Assembly: GCF_003862485.1 (NCBI RefSeq)
Contig: NZ_RRCM01000001.1
Location: 2,012,117-2,076,116, forward strand
Direction of reading: 5' to 3'
DNA from: Lachnoanaerobaculum orale
Lineage (GTDB): Bacteria; Bacillota; Clostridia; Lachnospirales; Lachnospiraceae
Length of the DNA stretch: 64,000 nt
Program-made: the position numbers and the translations under genes
Shown: piece after piece, positions 8,371 through 17,949 of the stretch
Layout: every line of letters begins with the position of its first letter
Numbering within the stretch: position 1 is the stretch's first letter
Notes under the pieces: generated by a model
The model's input: only the letters and a program-made list of their open reading frames with translations
Database searches by the model: none
What the model was told of the DNA's origin: nothing

Positions 8371-11300
8371 TCCTCATACTCTCCTTCTATTCCTAAATAC
8401 ACCTCCGGTAACAACGGATATGGCGCATTATCTTTACTATAATAAAATTCCAAACTACCAATATTCTTTATTCCGTCCGGTAAAAAGTAACTTAATGCCT
8501 GACGATCCTTGCTATATGTCGCATCCACTTTTGCTATAGGCTTACCTTCTTTATCCTTAAGTAAAACGTATGACTCCGGTGACTGTAAAATAGCACTCTT
8601 CCTAGCATAAATCTCTAATATATTTCTATTTTTTATTTTATCTATATCTGAAAGATCTATACTATACAATATCTTATTAGGATCTATTTCCTTAATTGTT
8701 TTTGACGAATATATGTAATTGTATTCCCCTGTATATCTATTACTATTACCTCCAATATAACCAACATAAGAATTTTTAAGTACAAATAAATCACTTCCGG
8801 TAACTACAGGTATACTATAACTGCTACGATATAACTCTCTATACTGTTGAGTCCAATTTGATAATACATATGTACCTGTTGTTATACTAAATGGAACTAA
8901 AAATAGTAATGATGCAAATGAAACGACTATACCTACTACAATGTTTTTATTCTTAAAGATATATCTCAGTAACATCGTTATAAAAATCATAGCTTCAATT
9001 ATAATAATGAAATTTGTTCTACCATAAACAAAATCATCTGTAAATAATGTGTCTACATTTATAACCATATCTTTATTGGTATAAACCAAAATACCGGCTG
9101 TCGCAATTGATATAAGTAGATAGAAGAGCATCATAAGCTCATACCACGCATTTTTAATGTTCTTATTTTCAGAATATTTCTTTATTCCATTAGCAGATAT
9201 CCATACAACCAAAAGTACTGTTACCGCGCTGGCTAATATAACAAATACGTATGGGTTAATATTCTGTATATTAAACAAATACCTAATCGGTACATACAAT
9301 GTCCTAAAGTAGTACAAAGGTACCTGCTTTATAACAGTTATAAGCCTCTCACCAAATCCTATGCTATCATTAAAATACTTCCATCTTGATAATAATATAT
9401 ATGTATATGTCACCGATAATAATGTCATACAAATATCTAATATAAGATATACAAAAAGCCTTTTATTTGCTTTTACTTCCTTTTTTATAATTAAAAAGCC
9501 AAGTATAATTAGATAAACAGGTAACATAACAACAAATACAATCTTTGATAAAATCATCAAAGATGATCCGAGTGCCAATACAAATTGATGCCTCTTTATT
9601 TTAGACCAATCTACTGTAAGCAATAATGTCAACAATATGAAATTCCAGTACGCGCTATTATGAAAATTAAGAAGTTCATCTGTTACAAAAAGTGGTGACA
9701 GGCCAAATATTAGTGACAGTATAAACCTTTCATACTTTCCTAAATTAATACGAAATACTTTAAGATTAATCAATCCACAATTTAATGCAGCAATTATTCC
9801 TCCTGAACAGTTCAGTAAAAGTATAGCCCACTTTCTCTGCCTGAATATTAAAACAATAATATCCGATATAAATCTTGTAAATAGTGGCCAATATACATAA
9901 TCAGGAACAAAAAGACTACCTAAAAAGCCTCGTTCATACGTCTGCAAAAAGAAATTACTTCCTGTCTCATGAACCGGCTGTGCATCTAAAGAAAACATAG
10001 TACTTTTTATAGAATATACCAGAAAAGCCGCTATAGCAACTAATATAAATGTCAGCTTGTCATTCTGTTTACATCTATTGACATTTACTACTGCTAATAA
10101 CAACACTATAGACATAAATATAAATGCTGTCATCTGCGGTATATAATATACATTTTCTTTAGACAAATCCAATGACATACATAAATTTTTGTCACTAATT
10201 ATATTATTATTTTCTTCAAGCTTTCCAAATCTGGTGTCACTAGATGATAACACTTTAACACCTTTACCTGCACCAGTATAACTTGTATCAATATATAGAA
10301 AAAAATCACCCTGTGATAAATCTGTTAGATTCAGCTCTATGCTATCTTTATTATTACAATCTACACCTTGTAAATTCCATTCTATTTTTTTCTTATCCTG
10401 TACTGCACGTATTGTAAAGGTTCCTTCATTGTCATCTCTATTTTCAATATTAATATGTATTTTTTTTGCTTTACCAAGTATATTAATATTTTGCTTAAGA
10501 GGGTTTCCGGAAACTAAAGGTATACTTGTTATATTCTCGGTTGAATTTTTTACTTCCTCATTTATTATTTTACTGCTGTTTATGGTATTAAATATTGGAA
10601 TTAGAATGCATACCAAAATCAACAATGAAAACATTAGTTTCTTATGTTTATCTAATATAACTCTATACCAATAATCAATATCAACAAACCGTGTTCCTAC
10701 AACATATATCAAAATAAAAATAGATATGCTCATAGTCACAGTCTTTAAAAATTGTATACTCGTAGAATATTCTACTACATAAATCAAAGAAGCTATAACT
10801 CCTAAGCTAACAGAAACTATAATTCCCTCTTTTGACGGTTCTACTTTTTTCTGAAAGAAGTAGCTTAAAATATAACTAATCAAGAATAATAGCGTGAATA
10901 ATACTACCGATTTTAAAATATATATCATTGTAGAACCATTATTTATGCCGTCAATATCAACATAAACTATTTCCGACCGGTTTGAATACAAATCAACTTC
11001 TTTAATTAATGTATTGTCAACATAGACTTTGGCTATACCTGAATAACTTTCTTTTGTTAGCCCAAGCCCCAATGTTCTAAACCTGGCTTTAGCAGATATC
11101 ACATTACTTCTATTTTTAAATGGATTCCAGGTTAAGATTCCACCTTCCCCTATTTCCCAGCTCGTTATAGTAAAAAAATCTACCGGTAAAATCTCATTTT
11201 TTCCATCTACTAAGATTTTCTGTATCTGTACGCCATTACCCCCGGATTGTGCATTTTTTCTTCCGGTAGCCTCTATACGAATCTCTCTTTCTTCGTTTTT

Positions 11301-11405
11301 AAACCTAGGTACAAGTAAACCACTCACCAGCTGAAAGATACAAAGACTTAGTAATATACTTACTACTACCCTGTTTTTCAAAAATTTCTTTATAGTCTCT
11401 AACAT
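8367..11405 (-). CDS. Large polytopic membrane protein with extracytoplasmic beta-rich domains, GT-C-like
   Basis: A 1012-aa membrane protein. After one N-terminal helix comes an extracytoplasmic segment of about 110 residues, then helices near 155-270. A second beta-rich segment (about 280-400) and a polytopic region of about ten helices follow, then a soluble C-terminus of about 150 residues. The layout resembles GT-C glycosyltransferases that modify polysaccharides outside the membrane with polyprenyl-phosphate sugars. The first extracytoplasmic segment is similar to one in the acyltransferase at 18.7 kb (shared pattern VNG/VDG, GG-L-W, A-F/R-F). The ribosome binding site is AGGGGAT. The function is inferred from topology and neighbours only. 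Confidence 0.55.
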   Translation of the reverse strand: MLETIKKFLKNRVVVSILLSLCIFQLVSGLLVPRFKNEEREIRIEATGRKNAQSGGNGVQIQKILVDGKNEILPVDFFTITSWEIGEGGILTWNPFKNRSNVISAKARFRTLGLGLTKESYSGIAKVYVDNTLIKEVDLYSNRSEIVYVDIDGINNGSTMIYILKSVVLFTLLFLISYILSYFFQKKVEPSKEGIIVSVSLGVIASLIYVVEYSTSIQFLKTVTMSISIFILIYVVGTRFVDIDYWYRVILDKHKKLMFSLLILVCILIPIFNTINSSKIINEEVKNSTENITSIPLVSGNPLKQNINILGKAKKIHINIENRDDNEGTFTIRAVQDKKKIEWNLQGVDCNNKDSIELNLTDLSQGDFFLYIDTSYTGAGKGVKVLSSSDTRFGKLEENNNIISDKNLCMSLDLSKENVYYIPQMTAFIFMSIVLLLAVVNVNRCKQNDKLTFILVAIAAFLVYSIKSTMFSLDAQPVHETGSNFFLQTYERGFLGSLFVPDYVYWPLFTRFISDIIVLIFRQRKWAILLLNCSGGIIAALNCGLINLKVFRINLGKYERFILSLIFGLSPLFVTDELLNFHNSAYWNFILLTLLLTVDWSKIKRHQFVLALGSSLMILSKIVFVVMLPVYLIILGFLIIKKEVKANKRLFVYLILDICMTLLSVTYTYILLSRWKYFNDSIGFGERLITVIKQVPLYYFRTLYVPIRYLFNIQNINPYVFVILASAVTVLLVVWISANGIKKYSENKNIKNAWYELMMLFYLLISIATAGILVYTNKDMVINVDTLFTDDFVYGRTNFIIIIEAMIFITMLLRYIFKNKNIVVGIVVSFASLLFLVPFSITTGTYVLSNWTQQYRELYRSSYSIPVVTGSDLFVLKNSYVGYIGGNSNRYTGEYNYIYSSKTIKEIDPNKILYSIDLSDIDKIKNRNILEIYARKSAILQSPESYVLLKDKEGKPIAKVDATYSKDRQALSYFLPDGIKNIGSLEFYYSKDNAPYPLLPEVYLGIEGEYEE

Positions 11406-11449
11406 ATTAGTATATCCCCTACAGCTTTATTCTATCTCTTTTATTGTCA

Positions 11450-11484
11450 AATTCATTTTCACTTTTTTAAAGTGAAAATGAATT
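11450..11484. repeat. Perfect 16-bp A+T-rich inverted repeat
   Basis: Arms 11450-11465 and 11469-11484 are exact inverted copies with a 3-base loop. It lies in the gap between the GHMP kinase and the large membrane protein. With no T-run after it on the minus strand, it looks more like an internal mRNA-stability or attenuation hairpin than a classical terminator. TTGACA abuts the arm at 11445-11450 on the minus strand, but no good -10 follows. Confidence 0.5.
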
Positions 11485-11494
11485 GAATATAAAA

Positions 11495-12508
11495 CTACAG
11501 TATTTCTTTCATAGTATTTAAATCAAAATACTCAGGTCTAAAATACATTATTCTGGTACCTTCATTTTCAAACTCAAACGGAACATATATCAAATCTTCC
11601 AATGTACTTCTCACATTTTCTTGATACTCAGGTTCAACATAGAACAGTAAAAAGCCTCCTCCACCTGCTCCAAGTAATTTACCGCCTATAGCACCTGCAT
11701 CAATTGCCTTTTTATACAGTGCATCTATATCATTATTACTGATATCCGAAGTAATACCTCTTTTTAATTTCCAAGTATAATCAAGTAATCTACCAAACTC
11801 GTTTAGATCACCGTCTGATACAAGAAGTTTTTGCACATCATCAACCAATGCTTTCATCTCTAATAATTCTGTTGTCTTATCCTTTGTTGCTTTTATCTGG
11901 CTCTTTGCAATATCACTCGAAAATCTTGAAAAACCTGTAAAAAATAACATCAATCTATCATTAAGATTCTTCTTTCTGTCAGCAGAAAATACTATAGGGG
12001 ATACAGTATATCCATCAGATTTAAAATCAATACGATTAAAGCCTCCAAATGATGCAGCTATCTGATCCTGTATTCCTCCCGCCTCATTACATAAAACTCT
12101 TTCGATATATATTGCATCATCCGCAAGTTTCCTTTTATCAGCATATTTGCCCTTAAGTGCATAACAAGCATTCAAAAGTCCTACTGCAAATGAAGAACTG
12201 GTTCCAAGTCCCGATCTCGCGGGGAGGTCCGCTTCATACACTACTCTAAGCTCATGCATGTCCAGATACTTCATAATATTTCTTACAGCCGGATGTTGTA
12301 TCTCATCCACCGACTTAGTTCTTTCCATCATTCCATAGACGATCTCATTTGAATAATCAAAAAATCTGGGTAAATGACGAATTGTTGTATAGCAGTATTT
12401 ATCAAAAGTAGTAGATATAACCGCTCCTCCATGCTCTTTAAAAAATCCTTCATAATCTGTCCCTCCACCAAAGAAAGACATTCTAAATGGTGTCTGCGCA
12501 ATAATCAT
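11495..12508 (-). CDS. GHMP-family sugar kinase, HddA-like
   Basis: A 337-aa cytoplasmic kinase. The GHMP ATP-binding motif LPARSGLGTSSS (95-106) and the C-terminal KLLGAGGGGFLLFY are intact, and the N-terminus TPFRMSFFGGGTDY matches D-glycero-D-manno-heptose 7-phosphate kinases. In the GDP-heptose pathway this enzyme phosphorylates C1 before nucleotidylation. It is a clear paralogue of the kinase at 22.0 kb. The nearest ribosome binding site (AAGGAG) is unusually far upstream, about 27 bases, so translation initiation may be weak or the start slightly different. Family is secure; the sugar is inferred. Confidence 0.85.
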   Translation of the reverse strand: MIIAQTPFRMSFFGGGTDYEGFFKEHGGAVISTTFDKYCYTTIRHLPRFFDYSNEIVYGMMERTKSVDEIQHPAVRNIMKYLDMHELRVVYEADLPARSGLGTSSSFAVGLLNACYALKGKYADKRKLADDAIYIERVLCNEAGGIQDQIAASFGGFNRIDFKSDGYTVSPIVFSADRKKNLNDRLMLFFTGFSRFSSDIAKSQIKATKDKTTELLEMKALVDDVQKLLVSDGDLNEFGRLLDYTWKLKRGITSDISNNDIDALYKKAIDAGAIGGKLLGAGGGGFLLFYVEPEYQENVRSTLEDLIYVPFEFENEGTRIMYFRPEYFDLNTMKEIL

Positions 12509-12568
12509 AATTCTGTATGCATATATTATGCACTCCTTTTCAAATAAAACTTTGATTTATAATATAAC

Positions 12569-15124
12569 CTATATACTGTAATTATTACAATAAATTATTA
12601 TCTTTTTTTTAAATATAGCTATATTGTCCTTGTACCATTGTTCAATATCATAACTATCTTTGAAAATATTCCTTATATCATGCCATATATATCCCCTCTT
12701 TTCAAATTTTTCAATCCAATAATATAATGGTTGTTCATTGACATGTCCATCCCCACCTTGTCCCACATGAGCTGCTGAAAACAATACTATATCAGAATGT
12801 CTACATAATGTATCAATAAAAGTATCTGCATACTTTTCGTCTAAATGTTCAGCTACCTCTAGAGATATTGCCATATCGAATCTTCTGTGTAAATCTATCT
12901 CATTAGTCAAGTCAATTGGTAAAAATTCTTCTTTATTTACCATAAGCATACTTCTATCTACATAGTCACCATCTAATCCAAATACACTTAAACTTCTATT
13001 AATTTGCTTAGCTGCTGCCAACCACGTACCTGTTCCACATCCAAAATCAACTATACTTTGCGGATTATATACTGGCAACAAATATTTAAATACTTCTATT
13101 GCTGACATATAAGAACCATATTGGTTATCTTCATAAAAGTTTGATCCATATATGGATGTGACAGTATGTATATCTTCATTTTTTTGATTAGACTCTATAC
13201 TGGCAAGCATTCTATTTAAAACCCAGATTTTAGACAATATTTCTCTTTTTAAATACAACTCTGATTTCCAAACTCTACTGTCCAATGTTTGATTCATATT
13301 CTTTTCTGATTCAAATATTCTACTGTCAAATGTTTGACTTAGATTCTTTTCCGCTTTCCAAATCCTACCATCAAATGACTGATTAATAATTTGTTCAGCC
13401 TTATAAATCCTACTATCAAATGTTTGACTTAGATTCTTTTCTAATTCATATACTCTACTGTCAATCATAGATTCAATAACTGTACTTTGAGAACCTATAA
13501 TACCCTTCAAATATACAATCTGTTCTTCTAACCCTTTTAAAGAGCTTTCCATCTCGTCTATTAAAGCAACATTATTACTTTCTTGAATCTGATACAAATA
13601 TTGTTTTAGTCTAACTTCCGAGTCTCTTATATGATTCAAGATATCATTTTTACTGTCATTTAAATGACCATCTAAATCCCAAATCTGTTTTCTGATTCTA
13701 TATTTCATCCCATGTTTGAATGGAGAATAAAATAGTTTTAAAATTTTCTTAACACTTTCTTTAAAAGAAAATGTCCTTGCATTTTTAACTTCTTCTATTG
13801 GATATTCTTTAAATAATTCATCAACAGTTAAAATCTCTTCTAACTCATGACCATATGAGTATTTCCCCAAAACCCATCTCCATCTTCTATTGACAGCCAT
13901 CAATAAACTCGAGTCCTTATACGCTTTATACTCTATGTTATTCTTTACCATCTCTCTTAAAATGGACTCTTCTACCTTTAGCGCTGACTTTCTTTCATCA
14001 CTATCCACTTCTTCAAACCTATTTTCCCATCCGGTTAGAAATGGTATATGAATCTTAGGTACTTCCACATGTAGATACTTTAATAAATTATTTGATGCAA
14101 TCTCTGCAGATTCAGCCGAAAGAGCATTAAACTTATTTTTTGTAATATTATCGGCTCCAATTCTGTACTCACCAAGTACTTCTTTTAAATTATGAAATTT
14201 GAATTTTTGTACAGCTCGTGTCCAAAGCTCATAGTCCTCAGCTTTTTTAGTATTATCATAAAAAAGATTATTATTTAAGAATAGGTCTCTTCTAATCATG
14301 ATAGTAGAATGACAAACTTCACACCCATATATTAATGCAGCTTTAATATCTTCATGTTCTATTGCAACCTCATGTACAAAATCATTATCTACCCCGAAAT
14401 GATGTTGTCTACTTCCACATAATCCGTACTCTCTGTGTTTTTCTAAAAAATCAGCTTGTAGCTCAAAGCGATCTTCTCTAGCCAAATCATCTGCATCAAT
14501 TCTTGCAATATACTTTCCTCTTGCAATCCTTATACCTTCATTTAATGATTCTGCTAACCCCAACCTTGTTTCATTTCTAACCAATCTTATTCGATCATCT
14601 TCAAATAAACTGATTACTTCTGCAGTTTCAGGACTACTACCGGCTTCATCCATAATAAGCACTTCAAAGTCAGAACAAGTCTGATCAAATACAGACCATA
14701 ATGTCTCAGCTATGTAGTTTTCACTGTTAAAAGTTGGCATCAATACTGTTATAAGAGGATTATCTGAAGCAAATTTGCTTTGTATGTAAAACTCTTCATG
14801 ATGAAAAAGAGAATTCTTATATATTATATTTAATTTATTTCTTTCATAATCATTACTGCATGCCGGCAAAAGAAACTCATACTTTTTTTTCATCCTCTGA
14901 TGACAATTTCTAAAAAATTCTCTTCCATCATATTTTGATTTTCTCATTATTGAAAAGAAAAAACGCTTCATAAGTAAATCCAAGTCTACTAATGTCTGTA
15001 GGATTTCTTTATCTGATTTTTCAACATAAGATGCCGAAAAAGACATAATCTCCCATTCTTCCGGTTTTACTTCCAGACCACTGTCTTTAATTTTTCTAAT
15101 TATCTTATCATCACTATTGTACAT
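12569..15124 (-). CDS. Fusion: GT2 glycosyltransferase, coiled-coil repeats and SAM methyltransferase
   Basis: An 851-aa protein. Residues 1-120 are of unknown type. A GT2 domain starts at about 122 (ITVLMPTFNSENYIAETL), with the metal motif ARIDADD ending at residue 213. Helical sequence follows, then five exact-register 15-residue repeats (residues 555-629, consensus DSRIYKAEKNLSQTF) that should form a rod. A class I methyltransferase follows at about 670-830 with VDFGCGTGTW near 690-700. The order resembles chain-length control proteins of ABC-exported O-antigens, in which a terminal methyltransferase is joined to a coiled coil acting as a ruler. The exporter genes are 2-3 kb upstream. This is a strong architectural analogy, not proof. 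Confidence 0.75.
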   Translation of the reverse strand: MYNSDDKIIRKIKDSGLEVKPEEWEIMSFSASYVEKSDKEILQTLVDLDLLMKRFFFSIMRKSKYDGREFFRNCHQRMKKKYEFLLPACSNDYERNKLNIIYKNSLFHHEEFYIQSKFASDNPLITVLMPTFNSENYIAETLWSVFDQTCSDFEVLIMDEAGSSPETAEVISLFEDDRIRLVRNETRLGLAESLNEGIRIARGKYIARIDADDLAREDRFELQADFLEKHREYGLCGSRQHHFGVDNDFVHEVAIEHEDIKAALIYGCEVCHSTIMIRRDLFLNNNLFYDNTKKAEDYELWTRAVQKFKFHNLKEVLGEYRIGADNITKNKFNALSAESAEIASNNLLKYLHVEVPKIHIPFLTGWENRFEEVDSDERKSALKVEESILREMVKNNIEYKAYKDSSLLMAVNRRWRWVLGKYSYGHELEEILTVDELFKEYPIEEVKNARTFSFKESVKKILKLFYSPFKHGMKYRIRKQIWDLDGHLNDSKNDILNHIRDSEVRLKQYLYQIQESNNVALIDEMESSLKGLEEQIVYLKGIIGSQSTVIESMIDSRVYELEKNLSQTFDSRIYKAEQIINQSFDGRIWKAEKNLSQTFDSRIFESEKNMNQTLDSRVWKSELYLKREILSKIWVLNRMLASIESNQKNEDIHTVTSIYGSNFYEDNQYGSYMSAIEVFKYLLPVYNPQSIVDFGCGTGTWLAAAKQINRSLSVFGLDGDYVDRSMLMVNKEEFLPIDLTNEIDLHRRFDMAISLEVAEHLDEKYADTFIDTLCRHSDIVLFSAAHVGQGGDGHVNEQPLYYWIEKFEKRGYIWHDIRNIFKDSYDIEQWYKDNIAIFKKKIIIYCNNYSI
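13238..13462 (-). repeat. Five tandem 45-bp coding repeats
   Basis: Five in-frame copies of a 45-bp unit encode 15-residue repeats starting with D(S/G)R. The GAC codons for the first Asp fall at 45-base steps (for example 13282, 13327, 13462). Copies 1 and 3 are closest in protein sequence; the last is the most diverged. Such an array can expand or shrink by slippage and change the length of the coiled coil. Confidence 0.85.
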
Positions 15125-15133
15125 ATCTCACTC

Positions 15134-16114
15134 CTAATGCATTTTAAGTACCAATCTTCTTACACTTCTAATAATATTTAAAACATATGCCAATGGTGCT
15201 ATGCCAAATTTTAAAAGTGTTTTTTTTAAAATCCCTATATGTTTCATTGATAAATACATTTTCTTGTTTTTAACAATATACTCTTTAGATTTGTTTTTAT
15301 CTTCCGGATCAACATCATAAATCATAACAAATGATAAAATATATTGTAAACTTAATTTGTTTATCAAAATATCATTGTACAAGAAGTCTGCCTTTAATAT
15401 TCTTCTTATACTAACACTTAGCATATCCATTAGGTCAACTACATGCTTTAATGTAACCTTATTAGCAAGAGAGCCCTCTCTTCCAATCCTATAGTAATAA
15501 TACGGTTTACCATAGAATGCAAACTTCTTTGCAGTCAAAATTACTCCGGTAGCAAACTCAATGTCTTCACTGTAAACCCCTTCCAAAAACAACAACTTAT
15601 TTTCAAGAAGAAAATTTCTCCTTAAGACATACTGCCACACATTCCAGTAGTTTCTCCTCTTTTTAAGGAATACCTCAAGATACCCGTTATCATATATAAG
15701 ATCTTCACCTTCAATAGTATCAACCTGTGAGATATTATCGGAGTTTCCAACTATATAATAATCTGAGATAACCGCATCTACAAGCATCCTATTCTCCAAG
15801 CTTTTCATAAGATCGGAAAACGCTGCAGCATCTATATAGTCATCACTGTCAAAAAATACTACATACTCACCCTTAGCATATCTCAGTCCGACATTTCTCG
15901 CATTTGAAAGTCCGTCTCCGTCTTGAGTCACTACCCTTACCCTATCACTATACTCTTTTTGTATCTCATTTGCAATGTGCTCACTTTTATCGCTTGAAGT
16001 CTTTACTACAAGTATTATCTCATAAGAAAAGCCATGGCAATTAAGCATTGACTTGATGCAAGTTTTCAGATATTTCTCTACCTGATATACCGGCACAATA
16101 ATACTTAACAGCAT
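15134..16114 (-). CDS. GT2 glycosyltransferase
   Basis: A 326-aa family 2 transferase. It begins LSIIVPVYQVEKYLKTCI, and the metal-binding motif is FDSDDYID with the usual NARNVGLRYAKGEYVVF before it. This is the EpsJ/WcaA-like group common in exopolysaccharide loci. The C-terminal 100 residues are basic and amphipathic, suggesting peripheral membrane association. It lies between another GT2 gene and the ruler fusion, with 13- and 9-base gaps, so co-transcription is near certain. It adds one sugar to the lipid-linked repeat; the identity is unknown. Confidence 0.85.
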   Translation of the reverse strand: MLLSIIVPVYQVEKYLKTCIKSMLNCHGFSYEIILVVKTSSDKSEHIANEIQKEYSDRVRVVTQDGDGLSNARNVGLRYAKGEYVVFFDSDDYIDAAAFSDLMKSLENRMLVDAVISDYYIVGNSDNISQVDTIEGEDLIYDNGYLEVFLKKRRNYWNVWQYVLRRNFLLENKLLFLEGVYSEDIEFATGVILTAKKFAFYGKPYYYYRIGREGSLANKVTLKHVVDLMDMLSVSIRRILKADFLYNDILINKLSLQYILSFVMIYDVDPEDKNKSKEYIVKNKKMYLSMKHIGILKKTLLKFGIAPLAYVLNIIRSVRRLVLKMH

Positions 16115-16127
16115 GGCTTTCTCCCTT

Positions 16128-17207
16128 CTAGAATAATTCTTTTATTTTCTTACAAATTTTTTTTATCTTTGCTTTTATACCCTTATTCTCTTTCCAAAAA
16201 TAATAAAAGCGATTTATATATGGGTTAGGATATTTTATTCTAAAGATTGAATCTATCCCACCAACAACATCAACCATTCTATTGAACGGCTCTCCACCTC
16301 TTGCCCATGCCCATTTTGCACGAATTGACCTAAGCAGTGCAGTTTCATCAAAAAACTTTGCTTCTCTATTTCTCTTATAAATCTTTATAAGTACATTTTT
16401 CAATAACCTGTAGGCTTCTTTTTTCTTATTTTTATCTTTTATCTCAAAATAGTCATTCTTCCAGTTATCAAAGAGTACACTCTCATCTTCTGAAAGATCA
16501 AGACCTATAGTTCTTTTCAGCGTCTTTGCTACTATTCTTCCGCTTTCAAGATGAAGTTTTGACTTCTTTTCTAAAGTTATATTATCTTCACCTACACGAT
16601 ACTCTCCAAGTACTTCAGGAATATTTGCAATATCGCCAAAGTCAATCACTCTACTCCACAGTTCAAAATCTTCCGCTAAGTATGTATTGTCATAATACAA
16701 GTCATTTTCTATGAAAATACTCTTTCTTAACATCAAAGTGGAATGACACAGATCACAGAAAAAAACAGCATTACACTTACACTGCGCCGGTTCTGTCGCC
16801 GGTTTATGTATCCAGTCGATATCTACTCCGAAGTGATGCTGATATGAACCTACTACAGCCACATTTGGATGGCAATCAAGAAAATCCACCTCTTTTTGAA
16901 ATCTGTCTTTTCGTGATATATCATCTGCATCCATTCTGGCTATATACTCGCCGGTTGCCTCTCTCATGCCGAGATTCAGTGACTCTGCAAGACCTAAACG
17001 CTTAGTATTTTGAATAACTCTTATTCTTGCATCTTTCTTTTCATATTCCTTTACTATCTCGGTACATTTCTCACTTGAACCATACTCATTCAATATAAGC
17101 ATATCCCAATCTGTAAAGTTTTGTGCTATGATACTGTCTATACTTTCCTTAATATATTTTTCACTGTTATATACCGGCAAAAGTACCGTAACCTTAGGCA
17201 TGCTCAC
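16128..17207 (-). CDS. GT2 glycosyltransferase
   Basis: A 359-aa family 2 transferase. The N-terminal VTVLLPVYNSEKYIKESI and ARMDADDISRKDRFQ carry the nucleotide and metal motifs. It is a clear paralogue of the GT2 domain of the ruler fusion: both have EYGSS/EAGSS, SLGLAESLN-type and GVD-(I/F)-H segments, and a matching C-terminal RWRW/KWAW region. The two may therefore add the same or linked sugars. The start overlaps the ABC ATPase stop region by 14 bases. Confidence 0.85.
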   Translation of the reverse strand: MSMPKVTVLLPVYNSEKYIKESIDSIIAQNFTDWDMLILNEYGSSEKCTEIVKEYEKKDARIRVIQNTKRLGLAESLNLGMREATGEYIARMDADDISRKDRFQKEVDFLDCHPNVAVVGSYQHHFGVDIDWIHKPATEPAQCKCNAVFFCDLCHSTLMLRKSIFIENDLYYDNTYLAEDFELWSRVIDFGDIANIPEVLGEYRVGEDNITLEKKSKLHLESGRIVAKTLKRTIGLDLSEDESVLFDNWKNDYFEIKDKNKKKEAYRLLKNVLIKIYKRNREAKFFDETALLRSIRAKWAWARGGEPFNRMVDVVGGIDSIFRIKYPNPYINRFYYFWKENKGIKAKIKKICKKIKELF

Positions 17208-17937
17208 CTCTCATATATGCTTCATATTTATCACACATCTCCTGTGTGTCGCCATAGCCTCTCATATGACCCTTTTCAAGCCAAAGGACTTTTGTACACA
17301 TCTCTCTTATTTGCTCTATTGCATGTGAAACCAAAATAGTAGTAACACCGCTGTCGAAGAGTTCCTTCATTCTTTGTTCAGACTTTGCTTTAAAGGAGAT
17401 ATCACCTACAGACAATACCTCATCTAATATAAGTATATCCGGTTTTACAAATGATGCAAGTGAAAATGCTATCTTCGACTTCATACCTGAACTGAGCTTT
17501 CGGAATGCTACATCCTCAAAATCCCTTATCTCTGCAAAGTCTATTATCTCGTCATACTTATCCTCGATAAATTTCCTTGTATATCCAAGTAGAGCTCCTC
17601 GCAGATAAACATTTTCTTTTACAGTCATCTCATCATCAAATCCGGCAGTCAACTCCAGTAGCGGGGCTACCACACCGTTTACCTTAACAGTTCCTGCTGA
17701 AGCCGGCATAATATTTGACAATACCTTCAATATAGTAGACTTACCTGAACCGTTAGAACCTATAATTCCTAAAAGCTCTCCTTTTTCTACATGAAAAGTA
17801 ATATCATCCAATGCTTTAAACTCTTTTGTAATCACCTCTCCATGCATCTTTCTGATAAAGAACTCTTTTAATGAAAGCTCTTTTATATCGCCAAGAATAT
17901 ATGTTACAGAGACATGATCCACTTCTATCATATTCAT
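17194..17937 (-). CDS. Polysaccharide ABC exporter, ATP-binding subunit (Wzt/TagH/RfbB-like)
   Basis: A 247-aa ABC ATPase. Walker A is GSNGSGKST, the signature is LSSGMKSKIAFS, and Walker B is DILILDEVLSVGD, all in the form typical of O-antigen and teichoic-acid exporters. It ends soon after the nucleotide-binding domain, so it lacks the C-terminal carbohydrate-binding domain of longer Wzt proteins; export should not depend on recognising a modified chain end by this subunit. It pairs with the permease encoded 12 bases upstream. Confidence 0.9.
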   Translation of the reverse strand: MNMIEVDHVSVTYILGDIKELSLKEFFIRKMHGEVITKEFKALDDITFHVEKGELLGIIGSNGSGKSTILKVLSNIMPASAGTVKVNGVVAPLLELTAGFDDEMTVKENVYLRGALLGYTRKFIEDKYDEIIDFAEIRDFEDVAFRKLSSGMKSKIAFSLASFVKPDILILDEVLSVGDISFKAKSEQRMKELFDSGVTTILVSHAIEQIREMCTKVLWLEKGHMRGYGDTQEMCDKYEAYMRGEHA

Positions 17938-17949
17938 AAGTGTACCTTC

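Noticed and set aside
11450-11484. Inverted repeat as an insertion-sequence end
   Set aside because: The two arms are adjacent with only three bases between them and no transposase remnant is nearby.
13238-13462. Regular 45-bp repeats as a possible CRISPR or minisatellite
   Set aside because: The units follow each other without spacers, keep the reading frame and encode a coiled coil within a long gene.
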